64,000 bases of DNA from Muribaculaceae bacterium (GTDB lineage Bacteria > Bacteroidota > Bacteroidia > Bacteroidales > Muribaculaceae). Under the pieces are notes generated by a model. That model had not been told where the DNA came from. It was given only the letters and a program-made list of their open reading frames with translations, and searched no databases. The translations under genes and the position numbers were made by a program. The stretch spans positions 113,333 to 177,332 of the forward strand of contig JAFYYI010000002.1 of the NCBI GenBank assembly GCA_017557665.1. Reading direction: 5' to 3'. Each line of letters starts with the position of its first letter. The stretch's first letter is position 1. This document shows positions 43,100-51,500 of the stretch, piece by piece.

Positions 43100-43112
43100 C
43101 GATTGCGCTTTT
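43078..43112 (-). terminator. Terminator of dnaK
   Basis: Stem AAAAGCGCAA (43083-43092) / TTGCGCTTTT (43103-43112) with T-run on the minus strand (TTTTTTGTGC), 62 nt after the dnaK stop. It overlaps the promoter of the next gene. Confidence 0.8.
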
Positions 43113-43174
43113 CCTTATAGTTATTTAACGGTTATTCTGCGCTGAATACTGTTTCAGCCAAACCTTTCAGTCGT

Positions 43175-45103
43175 TTACTTCACTTCCTCATAGGTCGTGT
43201 CCTCGACATTTTCGCCGCCCTGATCGGGTGCGCCGCCTGTGGGACAGCCATTGAAGCCTGCGCCACCCATGTTGCTGGGGTCGAAGCCGGCACCGGGCTG
43301 GCCCTGTGCACCACCCGCCTGCTGATACATCTTCTCGAAGAGCGAGTTCAGCTCAGCGGAAGCAGTCTCGATGGCAGCGAGGTCCTGACTCTTGTGAGCT
43401 TCCTTCAGCTTGCCCAGAGCACCTTCGATCTGGCTCTTGATATCGGCGGGCAGTTTGTCGCCACTGTCCTTGAGGACTTTCTCGGTTTGGAAGATGAGGG
43501 CGTCTGCACCGTTGATCTTATCGATGCGCTCCTTCTCAGCTGCATCGGCGGCTGCGTTGGCGGTAGCCTCATCCTTCATGCGCTGGATCTCGGCGTCGCT
43601 CAGGCCGCTCGAGGCCTCGATGCGGATGCTCTGTTCCTTGCCGGTAGCCTTGTCCTTGGCACTCACGTTCATGATACCGTTGGCATCGACCTCAAAGGTC
43701 ACCTCAATCTGAGGAATGCCACGGGGAGCGGGAGCGATGCCATCGAGATGGAAGCGACCCAGGGTCTTGCAGTCCTTAGCCATGGGACGCTCGCCCTGCA
43801 GGACGTGAATCTCCACCTCGGGCTGATTGTCGGCAGCGGTCGAGAAGATCTGGCTGCGACGGGCAGGGATAGTGGTGTTGGCCTCGATGAGCTTGGTCAT
43901 CACGCCGCCCAGGGTCTCGATACCCACACTCAGGGGCACCACGTCGAGCAGCAGCACGTCCTTGACATCACCGGTGAGCACACCACCTTGGATAGCGGCA
44001 CCCACAGCAACAACCTCGTCGGGGTTAACGCCCTTGGACGGAGCCTTGCCGAAGAACTGCTCAACGACCTGTTGAACGGCGGGGATACGGGTTGAACCGC
44101 CCACGAGGATGACCTCGTTGATGTCGCTGGTGTTCAAGCCGGCATCTTTAAGCGCCTTGCGGCAGGGCTCGATGGTGCTCTGAATCAGGTCATCGCACAG
44201 TTGCTCAAACTTAGCACGGGTCAGCGTCTTTACCAAGTGCTTGGGCATGCCGTCAAGCTGCGTGATATACGGCAGGTTGATTTCGGTGCTGGTCGAGCTC
44301 GAGAGTTCGATCTTAGCCTTCTCGGCAGCCTCTTTCAGGCGCTGCAAGGCCATCGGGTCCTTGCGCAGGTCCATATTGTTCTCCTGCTGGAACTCATCGG
44401 CCAGCCAGGTGATGATGCGCTGGTCGAAGTCGTCACCGCCCAGGTGGGTGTCACCATTGGTGGACTTCACCTCAAACACGCCGTCACCCAATTCCAGGAT
44501 CGAGATATCAAATGTACCGCCACCCAAGTCAAACACGGCAATCTTCTTGTCGCTGTTGTCCTTGTCCAGGCCGTAAGCCAGAGCGGCTGCGGTAGGCTCG
44601 TTCACGATGCGCTGCACCTTCAGTCCGGCAATCTCACCGGCCTCCTTGGTGGCCTTGCGCTGAGCGTCGTTGAAGTAGGCGGGCACTGTGATGACAGCCT
44701 CATCAACGGTGGTGCCCAGGTAGTCCTCGGCGGTCTTCTTCATCTTTTGAAGAATCATGGCCGAAATCTCTTGCGGGGTGTACTGACGACCGGCAATCTC
44801 AACGCGGGGCTGGTTGCTGCCGTTGTTCACCACCTTGTAGGGCATGCGCTCCACATCCTTGGTGACATGGTCGAACGTTTCACCCATGAAACGCTTGATA
44901 GAAAATACGGTACCCGTGGGGTTCATGATGGCCTGGCGCTTTGCGGGATCACCCACGATACGCTCGCCACCATCCTTGAATGCAACTACCGAAGGGGTTG
45001 TGTTGCGGCCTTCGCTGTTGGGAATCACAACAGGCTTAGTGCCTTCAAGAACTGATACACACGAGTTCGTCGTTCCTAAATCGATACCAATAATCTTACC
45101 CAT
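43175..45103 (-). CDS. dnaK: Molecular chaperone DnaK (Hsp70)
   Basis: 642 residues, full length. [20 protein letters not shown] start, ATPase motifs [27 protein letters not shown] and [11 protein letters not shown], substrate-binding domain from about 390 ([20 protein letters not shown]) and the conserved acidic end DTTYEEVK. The lid tail is Gly/Gln-rich ([20 protein letters not shown]). DnaK folds nascent and stress-damaged proteins with DnaJ and GrpE, which are not in this window. Instead of a CIRCE element or a TAnnTTTG box the upstream region shows a sigma-54-type promoter at 45200-45215. Confidence 0.99.
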   Translation of the reverse strand: MGKIIGIDLGTTNSCVSVLEGTKPVVIPNSEGRNTTPSVVAFKDGGERIVGDPAKRQAIMNPTGTVFSIKRFMGETFDHVTKDVERMPYKVVNNGSNQPRVEIAGRQYTPQEISAMILQKMKKTAEDYLGTTVDEAVITVPAYFNDAQRKATKEAGEIAGLKVQRIVNEPTAAALAYGLDKDNSDKKIAVFDLGGGTFDISILELGDGVFEVKSTNGDTHLGGDDFDQRIITWLADEFQQENNMDLRKDPMALQRLKEAAEKAKIELSSSTSTEINLPYITQLDGMPKHLVKTLTRAKFEQLCDDLIQSTIEPCRKALKDAGLNTSDINEVILVGGSTRIPAVQQVVEQFFGKAPSKGVNPDEVVAVGAAIQGGVLTGDVKDVLLLDVVPLSVGIETLGGVMTKLIEANTTIPARRSQIFSTAADNQPEVEIHVLQGERPMAKDCKTLGRFHLDGIAPAPRGIPQIEVTFEVDANGIMNVSAKDKATGKEQSIRIEASSGLSDAEIQRMKDEATANAAADAAEKERIDKINGADALIFQTEKVLKDSGDKLPADIKSQIEGALGKLKEAHKSQDLAAIETASAELNSLFEKMYQQAGGAQGQPGAGFDPSNMGGAGFNGCPTGGAPDQGGENVEDTTYEEVK

Positions 45104-45199
45104 AATTAAATCTCTCTTTCTTTGTTTTTATGTTTTTAATGTTGTTAATAATCAATTTGAACCTGGTAACCATGAGACACAGGTCACCGACCACAATTC

Positions 45200-45215
45200 T
45201 GCAAACCGTGTGCCA
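45200..45215 (-). promoter_or_regulatory. Sigma-54 (-24/-12) promoter of dnaK
   Basis: Minus strand TGGCAC-ACGGT-TTGCA, a full match to the RpoN consensus TGGCAC-N5-TTGCA with correct GG-N10-GC spacing, about 97 nt upstream of the dnaK ATG. No housekeeping TAnnTTTG box was found in the same leader. Confidence 0.75.
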
Positions 45216-45235
45216 AAACCAGCGAGGTGACACAT

Positions 45236-45252
45236 TGTCAGCAAAACTGACA
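45236..45252. promoter_or_regulatory. Small inverted repeat upstream of the dnaK promoter
   Basis: TGTCAG (45236-45241), CAAAA, CTGACA (45247-45252). It lies about 20-37 nt upstream of the -24 element. Could be an operator; too close for a classical enhancer site. Function unknown. Confidence 0.35.
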
Positions 45253-45355
45253 GCTTTTTAAGCTATTCGCCATTTGTTGTTACCAAACATGCCTGAAAAG
45301 TCCGATAACAAATGCCTGAAAAACTTTTTTATCAAGTTTTATTGGAAAAACGACG

Positions 45356-45383
45356 TTGGTTTATTTGAATTTTGCTACCTTTG
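45356..45383 (+). promoter_or_regulatory. Promoter of udk-lptB
   Basis: TACCTTTG (45376-45383) with TTG (45356-45358) 17 nt upstream; spacing is a little short for the consensus. The ATG follows at 45451. Confidence 0.5.
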
Positions 45384-45450
45384 TATGTTTGAATGGTGGC
45401 AAGCCGTCACTTTTCATCATTTTCAAGAATCTTAAAATCAAGTTAATATT

Positions 45451-46074
45451 ATGATTATCATCGGTATTGCCGGCGGTACCGGCTCAGGTAAAACCACAGT
45501 GGTGCGCAAAATCATGGAACGTCTCCCCGAGGGCGAGGTTGGTGTAATTTCTCAAGATTCCTACTATAAGGACTCCAGTCATGTCCCTGTCGAGGAGCGC
45601 CAGAACATCAACTTTGACGAACCTGCAGCCTTCGACTGGAACCTCTTGCTGGAACATGTCAAGATGCTCAAGAAGGGTGAATCAATCGAGATGCCCACCT
45701 ACAGCTACCTGACCTGCTCTCGCCAGAAGGAGACCGTCCCCATGGGTCCGCACGACGTGGTGCTCATCGAGGGTATCATGGCCCTGAGCGATGCCCGCCT
45801 GCGCAAGATGATGGACATCAAGGTGTTTGTTGATGCCGACGGCGATGATCGCCTGATTCGCGTCATTTCCCGTGATTGCATCGAACGCGGTCGCACGGCC
45901 GAGGCCGTCATCGAACGCTACCAGCGCGTCTTGAAGCCCATGCACCAACTGCACATCGAGCCGACCAAGAAGTTTGCCAACATCATCATCCCCGAGGGCG
46001 GCAACAACGAGGTGGCCATCAACCTCATCACCGACTACATCAAGGGTCGCCTGACTACCAATAAAAAGAAATGA
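45451..46074 (+). CDS. udk: Uridine kinase
   Basis: 207 residues, normal length. Walker [18 protein letters not shown] at the N-terminus, [20 protein letters not shown], the base-binding [11 protein letters not shown] segment (usually Y-x-x-x-x-H-x-R), [26 protein letters not shown] with [14 protein letters not shown], and HLQ-like [19 protein letters not shown]. It phosphorylates uridine and cytidine in pyrimidine salvage. Its stop overlaps the lptB start by 4 nt (ATGA), so the pair is an operon. Confidence 0.96.
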   Translation: MIIIGIAGGTGSGKTTVVRKIMERLPEGEVGVISQDSYYKDSSHVPVEERQNINFDEPAAFDWNLLLEHVKMLKKGESIEMPTYSYLTCSRQKETVPMGPHDVVLIEGIMALSDARLRKMMDIKVFVDADGDDRLIRVISRDCIERGRTAEAVIERYQRVLKPMHQLHIEPTKKFANIIIPEGGNNEVAINLITDYIKGRLTTNKKK

Positions 46075-46922
46075 AGCTGCCCTGGCAACACAACGGCAAG
46101 CCCGCCGAGGGTGACAAACCCGCTGCCAAACGCAATGACAAGGAGACAGCGGCACGGCTCAATGCCTCGGGCGAGGCAGGCACGCTCGTGCTGAGCACCG
46201 ACAACCTGGTGAAGAAATATCGTCAGCGCACGGTGGTCAACCACGTCTCCATCAATGTGCACCAGGGCGAAATCGTCGGCTTGCTCGGACCTAACGGTGC
46301 CGGCAAGACGACGACCTTCTACATGACCACAGGCCTGGTGACGCCCAACGAGGGCCGTGTCTTCCTCAACGATGTGGACATCACCACCCTACCCGTCTAC
46401 AAGCGCGCCCAGCTGGGCATCGGCTACCTGCCGCAGGAGGCGTCGGTATTCCGCACGCTCAGCGTCGAGGACAACATCCGCACCGTGCTCGAAATGACCA
46501 ATCTCACTCCTGCCGAGCAAAAGGACCGCCTCGAGCAACTCATCAGCGAGTTCCACCTGCAGAAAGTGCGCAAGAATCTGGGTAACCGACTCTCGGGCGG
46601 CGAGCGCCGCCGCACCGAGATTGCCCGCGGCCTGGCCATCAACCCGCGCTTCATCATGCTCGACGAACCCTTCGCCGGAGTGGATCCCATTGCCGTGGAA
46701 GACATCCAGAGCATCGTCTATAGCCTGAAAAGCAAGAACATCGGCATCCTCATCACCGACCACAACGCCCCCGAGACGCTGAGCATCACCGACAGGGCCT
46801 ACCTCCTCTTCGAGGGCAAAATCCTCTTCCAGGGCACCAGCGAAGAACTCGCCGAGAACCCCACCGTCCGCGACAAGTACCTCGGCCACAACTTCATCTT
46901 CCGCCGCAAGCACTTCGACTAA
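46071..46922 (+). CDS. lptB: LPS-export ABC transporter ATPase LptB
   Basis: 283 residues: about 40 extra charged residues ([20 protein letters not shown]) precede the usual 241-residue LptB core. Walker [21 protein letters not shown], LptB-specific [18 protein letters not shown], signature [15 protein letters not shown], Walker [17 protein letters not shown], switch ILITDHN and the end [14 protein letters not shown]. LptB powers extraction of LPS from the inner membrane with LptF/LptG (an LptF/G-type gene is at 25267-27219). Translationally coupled to udk. Confidence 0.96.
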   Translation: MKLPWQHNGKPAEGDKPAAKRNDKETAARLNASGEAGTLVLSTDNLVKKYRQRTVVNHVSINVHQGEIVGLLGPNGAGKTTTFYMTTGLVTPNEGRVFLNDVDITTLPVYKRAQLGIGYLPQEASVFRTLSVEDNIRTVLEMTNLTPAEQKDRLEQLISEFHLQKVRKNLGNRLSGGERRRTEIARGLAINPRFIMLDEPFAGVDPIAVEDIQSIVYSLKSKNIGILITDHNAPETLSITDRAYLLFEGKILFQGTSEELAENPTVRDKYLGHNFIFRRKHFD

Positions 46923-46941
46923 CCACCCACCACACACGACC

Positions 46942-46974
46942 GTGCCGTCCAGTATTGCGGGCTACCAGCCCGTA
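46942..46974 (+). repeat. REP-like palindromic repeat, copy 1
   Basis: Conserved lead GTGCCGTC...GTATTG followed by the hairpin CGGGCT-ACC-AGCCCG (46958-46972) and GTA. One nucleotide shorter in the lead than the other copies. 20 nt after the lptB stop. Confidence 0.9.
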
Positions 46975-47000
46975 CCCCCCCCACCACACCACGAGCGATC

Positions 47001-47034
47001 GTGCCGTCACTGTATTGCGGGCTACCAGCCCGTA
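47001..47034 (+). repeat. REP-like palindromic repeat, copy 2
   Basis: Same unit and orientation, 60 nt after copy 1: GTGCCGTCACTGTATTG then GCGGGCTACCAGCCCG. It lies 83 nt before the transposase ATG. Confidence 0.92.
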
Positions 47035-47103
47035 ATAACCAAGAAAAATCCCCTCGCAGTAAAAAAACCGTACCATCCCACTACCAGTTTCAACAATTCT
47101 CGC

Positions 47104-47111
47104 TACCTTTG
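47104..47111 (+). promoter_or_regulatory. -7 element of the RAYT-like gene
   Basis: TACCTTTG ends 5 nt before the ATG at 47117 and overlaps an alternative GTG start at 47111. If used, the mRNA would be practically leaderless. No convincing -33 box. Confidence 0.4.
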
Positions 47112-47116
47112 TGAGC

Positions 47117-48136
47117 ATGAGCAGCAACGACCGCAACGAGTTGCGCAAGCGATGGGTTGAAGCACACCCCGAACTGCAAGCGCAACATTCCATGAAACGC
47201 CGAATGGCATGCCACGACTACCGTGGCGTGGCAATCTATATGGTGACGCTGTGCATTGAAGGGCGCCGCCCCTTGCTGGGAACACTCTGCGGACCAGACG
47301 ACTACCACATCCTGCCCTGGGTCAGACTCTCCGAACTCGGGCGACATGTCAAACAGGCGTGGCTCAACATCCCTCAATTCCATCCCGAGGTGAAACTCAT
47401 CGCCTTCCAAGCCATGCCAGACCACATCCACGGCATCCTGCATGTCACACGTCCCATGACTTGCCATTTGGGTCGCGTGATACACGGCTTCAAGCTAGGC
47501 TGTAACGACGCTCTGCGATCAATGGCTGTCAACGATAGCCAACCAGCCACCCTGTGGGAAGAAGGCTACAACGACCGTATCCTGAAACGCCACGGACAGC
47601 TGAGCCGATGGATCAACTACCTGACCCAAAACCCGCGACGGCTCTGGATGAAACGCAACAATCCGGACCTGTTCACCCAACACACAGGAATCACCATCGG
47701 TGACTTACCCGTAACCACTATGGGCAACCGTTTCCTGCTGGACTATCCCGAGAAAGTGAATGTCAAGTGTTCACGCTCATTGTCACCAAGTGACATCGAG
47801 GCAGAGTGTCGTCGCTTTCTAGCGTTGGCAAGCCAAGGGGCAGTACTCGTCTCGCCCTGCATCAGTCCAGGAGAAAAAGAAGTCATGGGACGCGCCTTTG
47901 AGGCAGGTCACCCCATCATCATCCTTATCGAGAACGGCTTCGCTCCCATGCAAAAGCCCAGCGGCCGACAGTTCGACGCCTGCGCCCAAGGCCGCCTGCT
48001 CATTATCGCCCCATGGCCCCATCACAACGACAACCGCCTCATCACCCGAGAACAGTGTAACGCCCTCAACGCCCTCGCCCGCCGCATCAGCGACAACGAC
48101 TGGCACCCCGCCAGCCACCACCCTACGAGCAAATAG
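47117..48136 (+). CDS. REP-associated tyrosine (Y1/HUH) transposase with C-terminal Rossmann-like extension
   Basis: 339 residues from the ATG (a GTG six nt earlier is possible). N-terminal Y1-transposase domain, about 25-180: YMVTLCIEGRRPLLG strand, HUH motif in AMPDHIHGILH (His103 and His105), WEEGYNDRIL, and the likely nucleophile Tyr168 in WINYLTQNPRRLW. This is the RAYT/IS200-like fold that nicks hairpin DNA. Residues about 205-325 form a second domain not found in ordinary RAYTs: a run of hydrophobic strands and Gly/Ser loops (SQGAVLVSPCISPGEKEVMG; GHPIIILIENGF; GRQFDACAQGRLLIIAPW) that resembles the SLOG/DprA-like Rossmann fold. No second transposase or TnpB gene is near. Two repeat copies lie on each side, so the gene and its repeats form one unit. 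The exact C-terminal fold is inference. Confidence 0.85.
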   Translation: MSSNDRNELRKRWVEAHPELQAQHSMKRRMACHDYRGVAIYMVTLCIEGRRPLLGTLCGPDDYHILPWVRLSELGRHVKQAWLNIPQFHPEVKLIAFQAMPDHIHGILHVTRPMTCHLGRVIHGFKLGCNDALRSMAVNDSQPATLWEEGYNDRILKRHGQLSRWINYLTQNPRRLWMKRNNPDLFTQHTGITIGDLPVTTMGNRFLLDYPEKVNVKCSRSLSPSDIEAECRRFLALASQGAVLVSPCISPGEKEVMGRAFEAGHPIIILIENGFAPMQKPSGRQFDACAQGRLLIIAPWPHHNDNRLITREQCNALNALARRISDNDWHPASHHPTSK

Positions 48137-48208
48137 CTCGCAATACAACAACATCACCCCCTCCTCAACCGCATTGTCCCATCACGACCAAGTCGCCCCC
48201 CAGCAACC

Positions 48209-48242
48209 ATGCCGTCACTGTATTGCGGGCTACCAGCCCGTA
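48209..48242 (+). repeat. REP-like palindromic repeat, copy 3
   Basis: ATGCCGTCACTGTATTG followed by GCGGGCTACCAGCCCG and TA; same orientation as copies 1 and 2, 72 nt after the transposase stop. Confidence 0.92.
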
Positions 48243-48286
48243 AAACCCCACCATGAGCCCATGATCGTGCCGCCCCACCAGCGACC

Positions 48287-48320
48287 GTGCCGTCACTGTA
48301 TTGCGGGCTACCAGCCCGTA
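48287..48320 (+). repeat. REP-like palindromic repeat, copy 4
   Basis: Identical to copy 2 over the whole unit (GTGCCGTCACTGTATTG plus hairpin), 78 nt after copy 3. A partial lead (ATCGTGCCGCC) lies between copies 3 and 4 at about 48264-48274. Confidence 0.92.
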
Positions 48321-48420
48321 ATAATCCCCTGAAAAATCTCCCCAAATTCCCCACCACGTCACACAATCCTCTTCTACTCATTTTTAATAAGAATATTCCA
48401 GATTTTTTCTTCAAATAAAA

Positions 48421-48451
48421 TTGCCATTTTAACTAATATTTCGTATATTTG
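48421..48451 (+). promoter_or_regulatory. Promoter of the 2004-residue surface protein gene
   Basis: TTG (48421-48423), 20 nt, TATATTTG (48444-48451). The leader to the ATG at 48579 is about 120 nt, longer than elsewhere in the window, and contains a loose repeat of AAATGACGCAATTAAATGCG-like sequence (48477-48496). Confidence 0.65.
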
Positions 48452-48578
48452 CGGCAATTTATACTTGACTTGTGCTAAATGACGCAATTAAATGCGTTAT
48501 ATTTAGCCATTAAATTGCTGTAAATCAAATTAATATACTCTTTTTATTAACTCTTTTTTAACCATAAATTTTACGCTT

Positions 48579-51500
48579 ATGAAGTATCTAAATTTTAAAC
48601 TACTATTCTTCTTAGCGGCCCTGGTTCTAGCGATACCGCCAGCCTGGGCCGAAACAGTGGTCGATGAAATCACAGCAGAAGGCATCGGTGCCACTGGCTC
48701 AAGTTATTCTAATTGGACTGGCAAAACTTTTACCAGTAGTGCTGTTTATGCCGGATATAGCATGACTTCAAGCGACGGTGCTATTCAATTGCGCTCTAGC
48801 AACAATAATAGCGGCATCGTTTCCACCACATCTGGAGGTAAAGTGAAGAAAATCACGATTAAATTTAATTCAAAAACCACAAGTGGTAAACCAGTTGATA
48901 TTTACTGCGGTAATGATGCCTACACCGCTGCAACTCAACTATACGGCAACAACCCAGTCGGAACCAGAATAGGATCTATTGAATGTCCTAATAACGCAGT
49001 TATTAGCAAATCTTTAGATATCACTGGTGATTATAAATACATTGGTCTCCGTTCATATTCAGGAGCTATTTATCTTGACAGGATCGAAATTGAATGGGAG
49101 ACTGAGGGTAATACACCTCAACTGGAGGACGTATCTCTCTCGTTCCCAGAAGAGAATTACACGGCAACGATGGGACAAGGGTTTGCTGCCCCCACGTTGA
49201 CTGTTGATCCTACAGCTGCAGCCAGTGAAGTTGTCTATAGCAGCAGCGACACTAATGTCGCCACTGTGAACGCGACAACTGGTGAAGTAACACTTGTTGC
49301 TACTGGCACAACGACCATTACGGCGGCAATCAGCAACAGTGAGACCTATAAGAATGCATCTGCTACTTACGAGTTAACCGTTGCTCCGGACATGTCCAAT
49401 GCAGCTATTCTTGACTTTACAAGAGCTGATTATTGGACTCCGGAACTGCCAACTGGTTCTAGTGAAAAGTTTGTTGAGGAACGGTCATTTAATGATGGCA
49501 CTTATACTGTTAAAATAGCTGGCTCTTCAGGAAATGGCTGTTATTGGAACACCGATGGTTACCTATTGATGGGTAAACAAGGTGCTTATATTCAGCTGCC
49601 CGCCTTCAACAGAGCTGTTACGAGAATCGACGTTGAAGGCACCAACACTGCTTCTGGCAGTGTTACACAGAACATCTTTGTTGGAGAAACAGCCGTTAGT
49701 ACACAGACCCTCGGTAAGGGTGATCATTCCTATGATATTGCCTCCAATTATCAAGCCGCAGGCAATATCTATACCTTGATGGTGACGAACGCATACAACA
49801 CTCAAATCGAGAGGATTATAATCCACTTTGATGAGAATTCTTCTGAAGTTCCCGTGATTTCGGTTACTCCGTCATCGGTAACTATTACTGATGCAACGGG
49901 TGATGACAAGACCGGTACGATCAGTGCAACGGTTGAACCGGCTGGAACTGTAGACGCTACGGCTTCCGATGGCTGGAGCGCAACCAGCAGTTCCGTGACC
50001 TATTATGGATTGGCCCTGCATGCTGAGGGTACTGCCACCTTTAGCAGCGAGGGTGCTGCCGATGTTACCGCCAGCCTGGAATACAACTATGCTGGTCCAC
50101 TTTATATCCTGGGTACCGTGAACAACGGTGGTTGGGCTCCCAACAACTACGTTGCAATGACCAGGGGCGCTGACGGTCTCTACACTGTCAGGGTGACAAC
50201 CAATGCCGGCAATGAAGGCATGTCCTGGATTTCGTTCACCAAGCGCGTTGCTAATGATAACGACGCTGGCGCATGGAATTATATCGCTCCTTATCGTTTC
50301 GTTCCTTACAGCGAGAACGTGAACACCGCATGGTGGTTGACCGATGGTACTGTCAATCAGTTCAATGCCCTTGACTTCAACACAGAACATGTTGACGGTC
50401 AGCCCGTCAGGATGGCTCCCGGCACCTATGACATCACGATCAATGCCAATGACAACACGTTCAAGATTGAACCTTATATCGTGACTGTCGAGACGCCGAC
50501 GTTTGATCCCGAAGCTGGCAGCTACAAGACCTTCCAGAGCGTGACCATCAACTGCGCTACCGAGGATGCCACCATCCACTACACCGTTGATGGCAGCGAG
50601 CCCACAGAGAGCAGTCCCGTTTACGGCGAGGCCATTGCTGTTCAATCAACGACGACAATCAAAGCCATCGCCATGAAGGACGGCATGGCCAACAGCGCTG
50701 TTGCCGAGGCTACCTACACGCTGCCCCAAACCGTGGCTACTGTGGCTGCGGCCAATACGGTAGATGCTAACAGCTACTTCCTGTTCACTGGCGAGGCTGT
50801 TGTGACTTATGCTGGACAGAGCACCATCAACAGCAATTATCACTATATCTTTATCCGCGACAAGGGTGCTGAAAATGGTGGTGGCGTTATCTATTATAAC
50901 ACCAACAACAATGTATCTGTTCCCAACGTTCAAGCCACTAACGTCCTCAAGAGCGGCTGGTATGCCCAGCTGAGGCCTTACAATAACTGGAAAGAATTCC
51001 AAAAGGCTGAGTTCGTTGAGGCCAGTGGTGAGACCGCTGCTGCCGCTCCGTTTGACCGCACTGGCAATGAGTTGAAGTTTGATGACAACGTTAACGAGTA
51101 CATCAAGATTGACAATGTCACCTACAATGACGGCAACATCACCTATGCTGGCCAGAACCGCGAAGACGTGACCTACACCTACAAGGTGGTTAATCACTTT
51201 AATGTTGCTCTCGAGGATGGCAAGCACTATAACATCGAGGGTGTTGTAACTAGAAACAACAACGCTATCGAGTTCTATCCTACTGCCGCCACGATTGCCA
51301 AGCAGGAACCTGAGTTGTCGTTCAACCCGGCAAGTGTTTCGGTTTATGAGGGTGTTCAGGACTTCCCCGAGCCCGAACTGATTGCTCCTGAGGGTGTTAC
51401 TGTACAGAGCTACGCAAGCAGCAATACCGACGTCGTTACCGTTGACGAGGACGGCAAGGTGACCATCGTTGCTCCCGGCACCGCCGTCATCACCGCTACG

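Larger units (their letters stand above)
45104..45450. other. Divergent regulatory region between dnaK and udk
   Basis: 347 nt. From left to right: dnaK leader (about 85 nt), sigma-54-type element (45200-45215, minus), a small inverted repeat TGTCAG-CAAAA-CTGACA (45236-45252) upstream of it, an unassigned AT-rich stretch, and the udk promoter box (45376-45383, plus). No CIRCE repeat is seen. Confidence 0.6.
48137..48578. other. Intergenic region downstream of the RAYT gene
   Basis: 442 nt: two REP-like repeats (48209-48242, 48287-48320) within a C-rich, low-G stretch, an AT-rich section from 48360, and the promoter of the giant surface protein (48421-48451) with a leader of about 120 nt. No further gene seen. 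Confidence 0.65.

Noticed and set aside
45236..45252. CIRCE/HrcA operator upstream of dnaK
   Set aside because: The inverted repeat is TGTCAG-N5-CTGACA, not TTAGCACTC-N9-GAGTGCTAA.
46942..48320. CRISPR array interpretation of the repeats around the RAYT gene
   Set aside because: Only two copies on each side, irregular spacing, strong palindrome, and a transposase gene between them; no cas gene.
48154..48414. Minus-strand small frames with repeated RAGSPQYSDG-like segments
   Set aside because: These are translations of the REP-like DNA repeats, not proteins.
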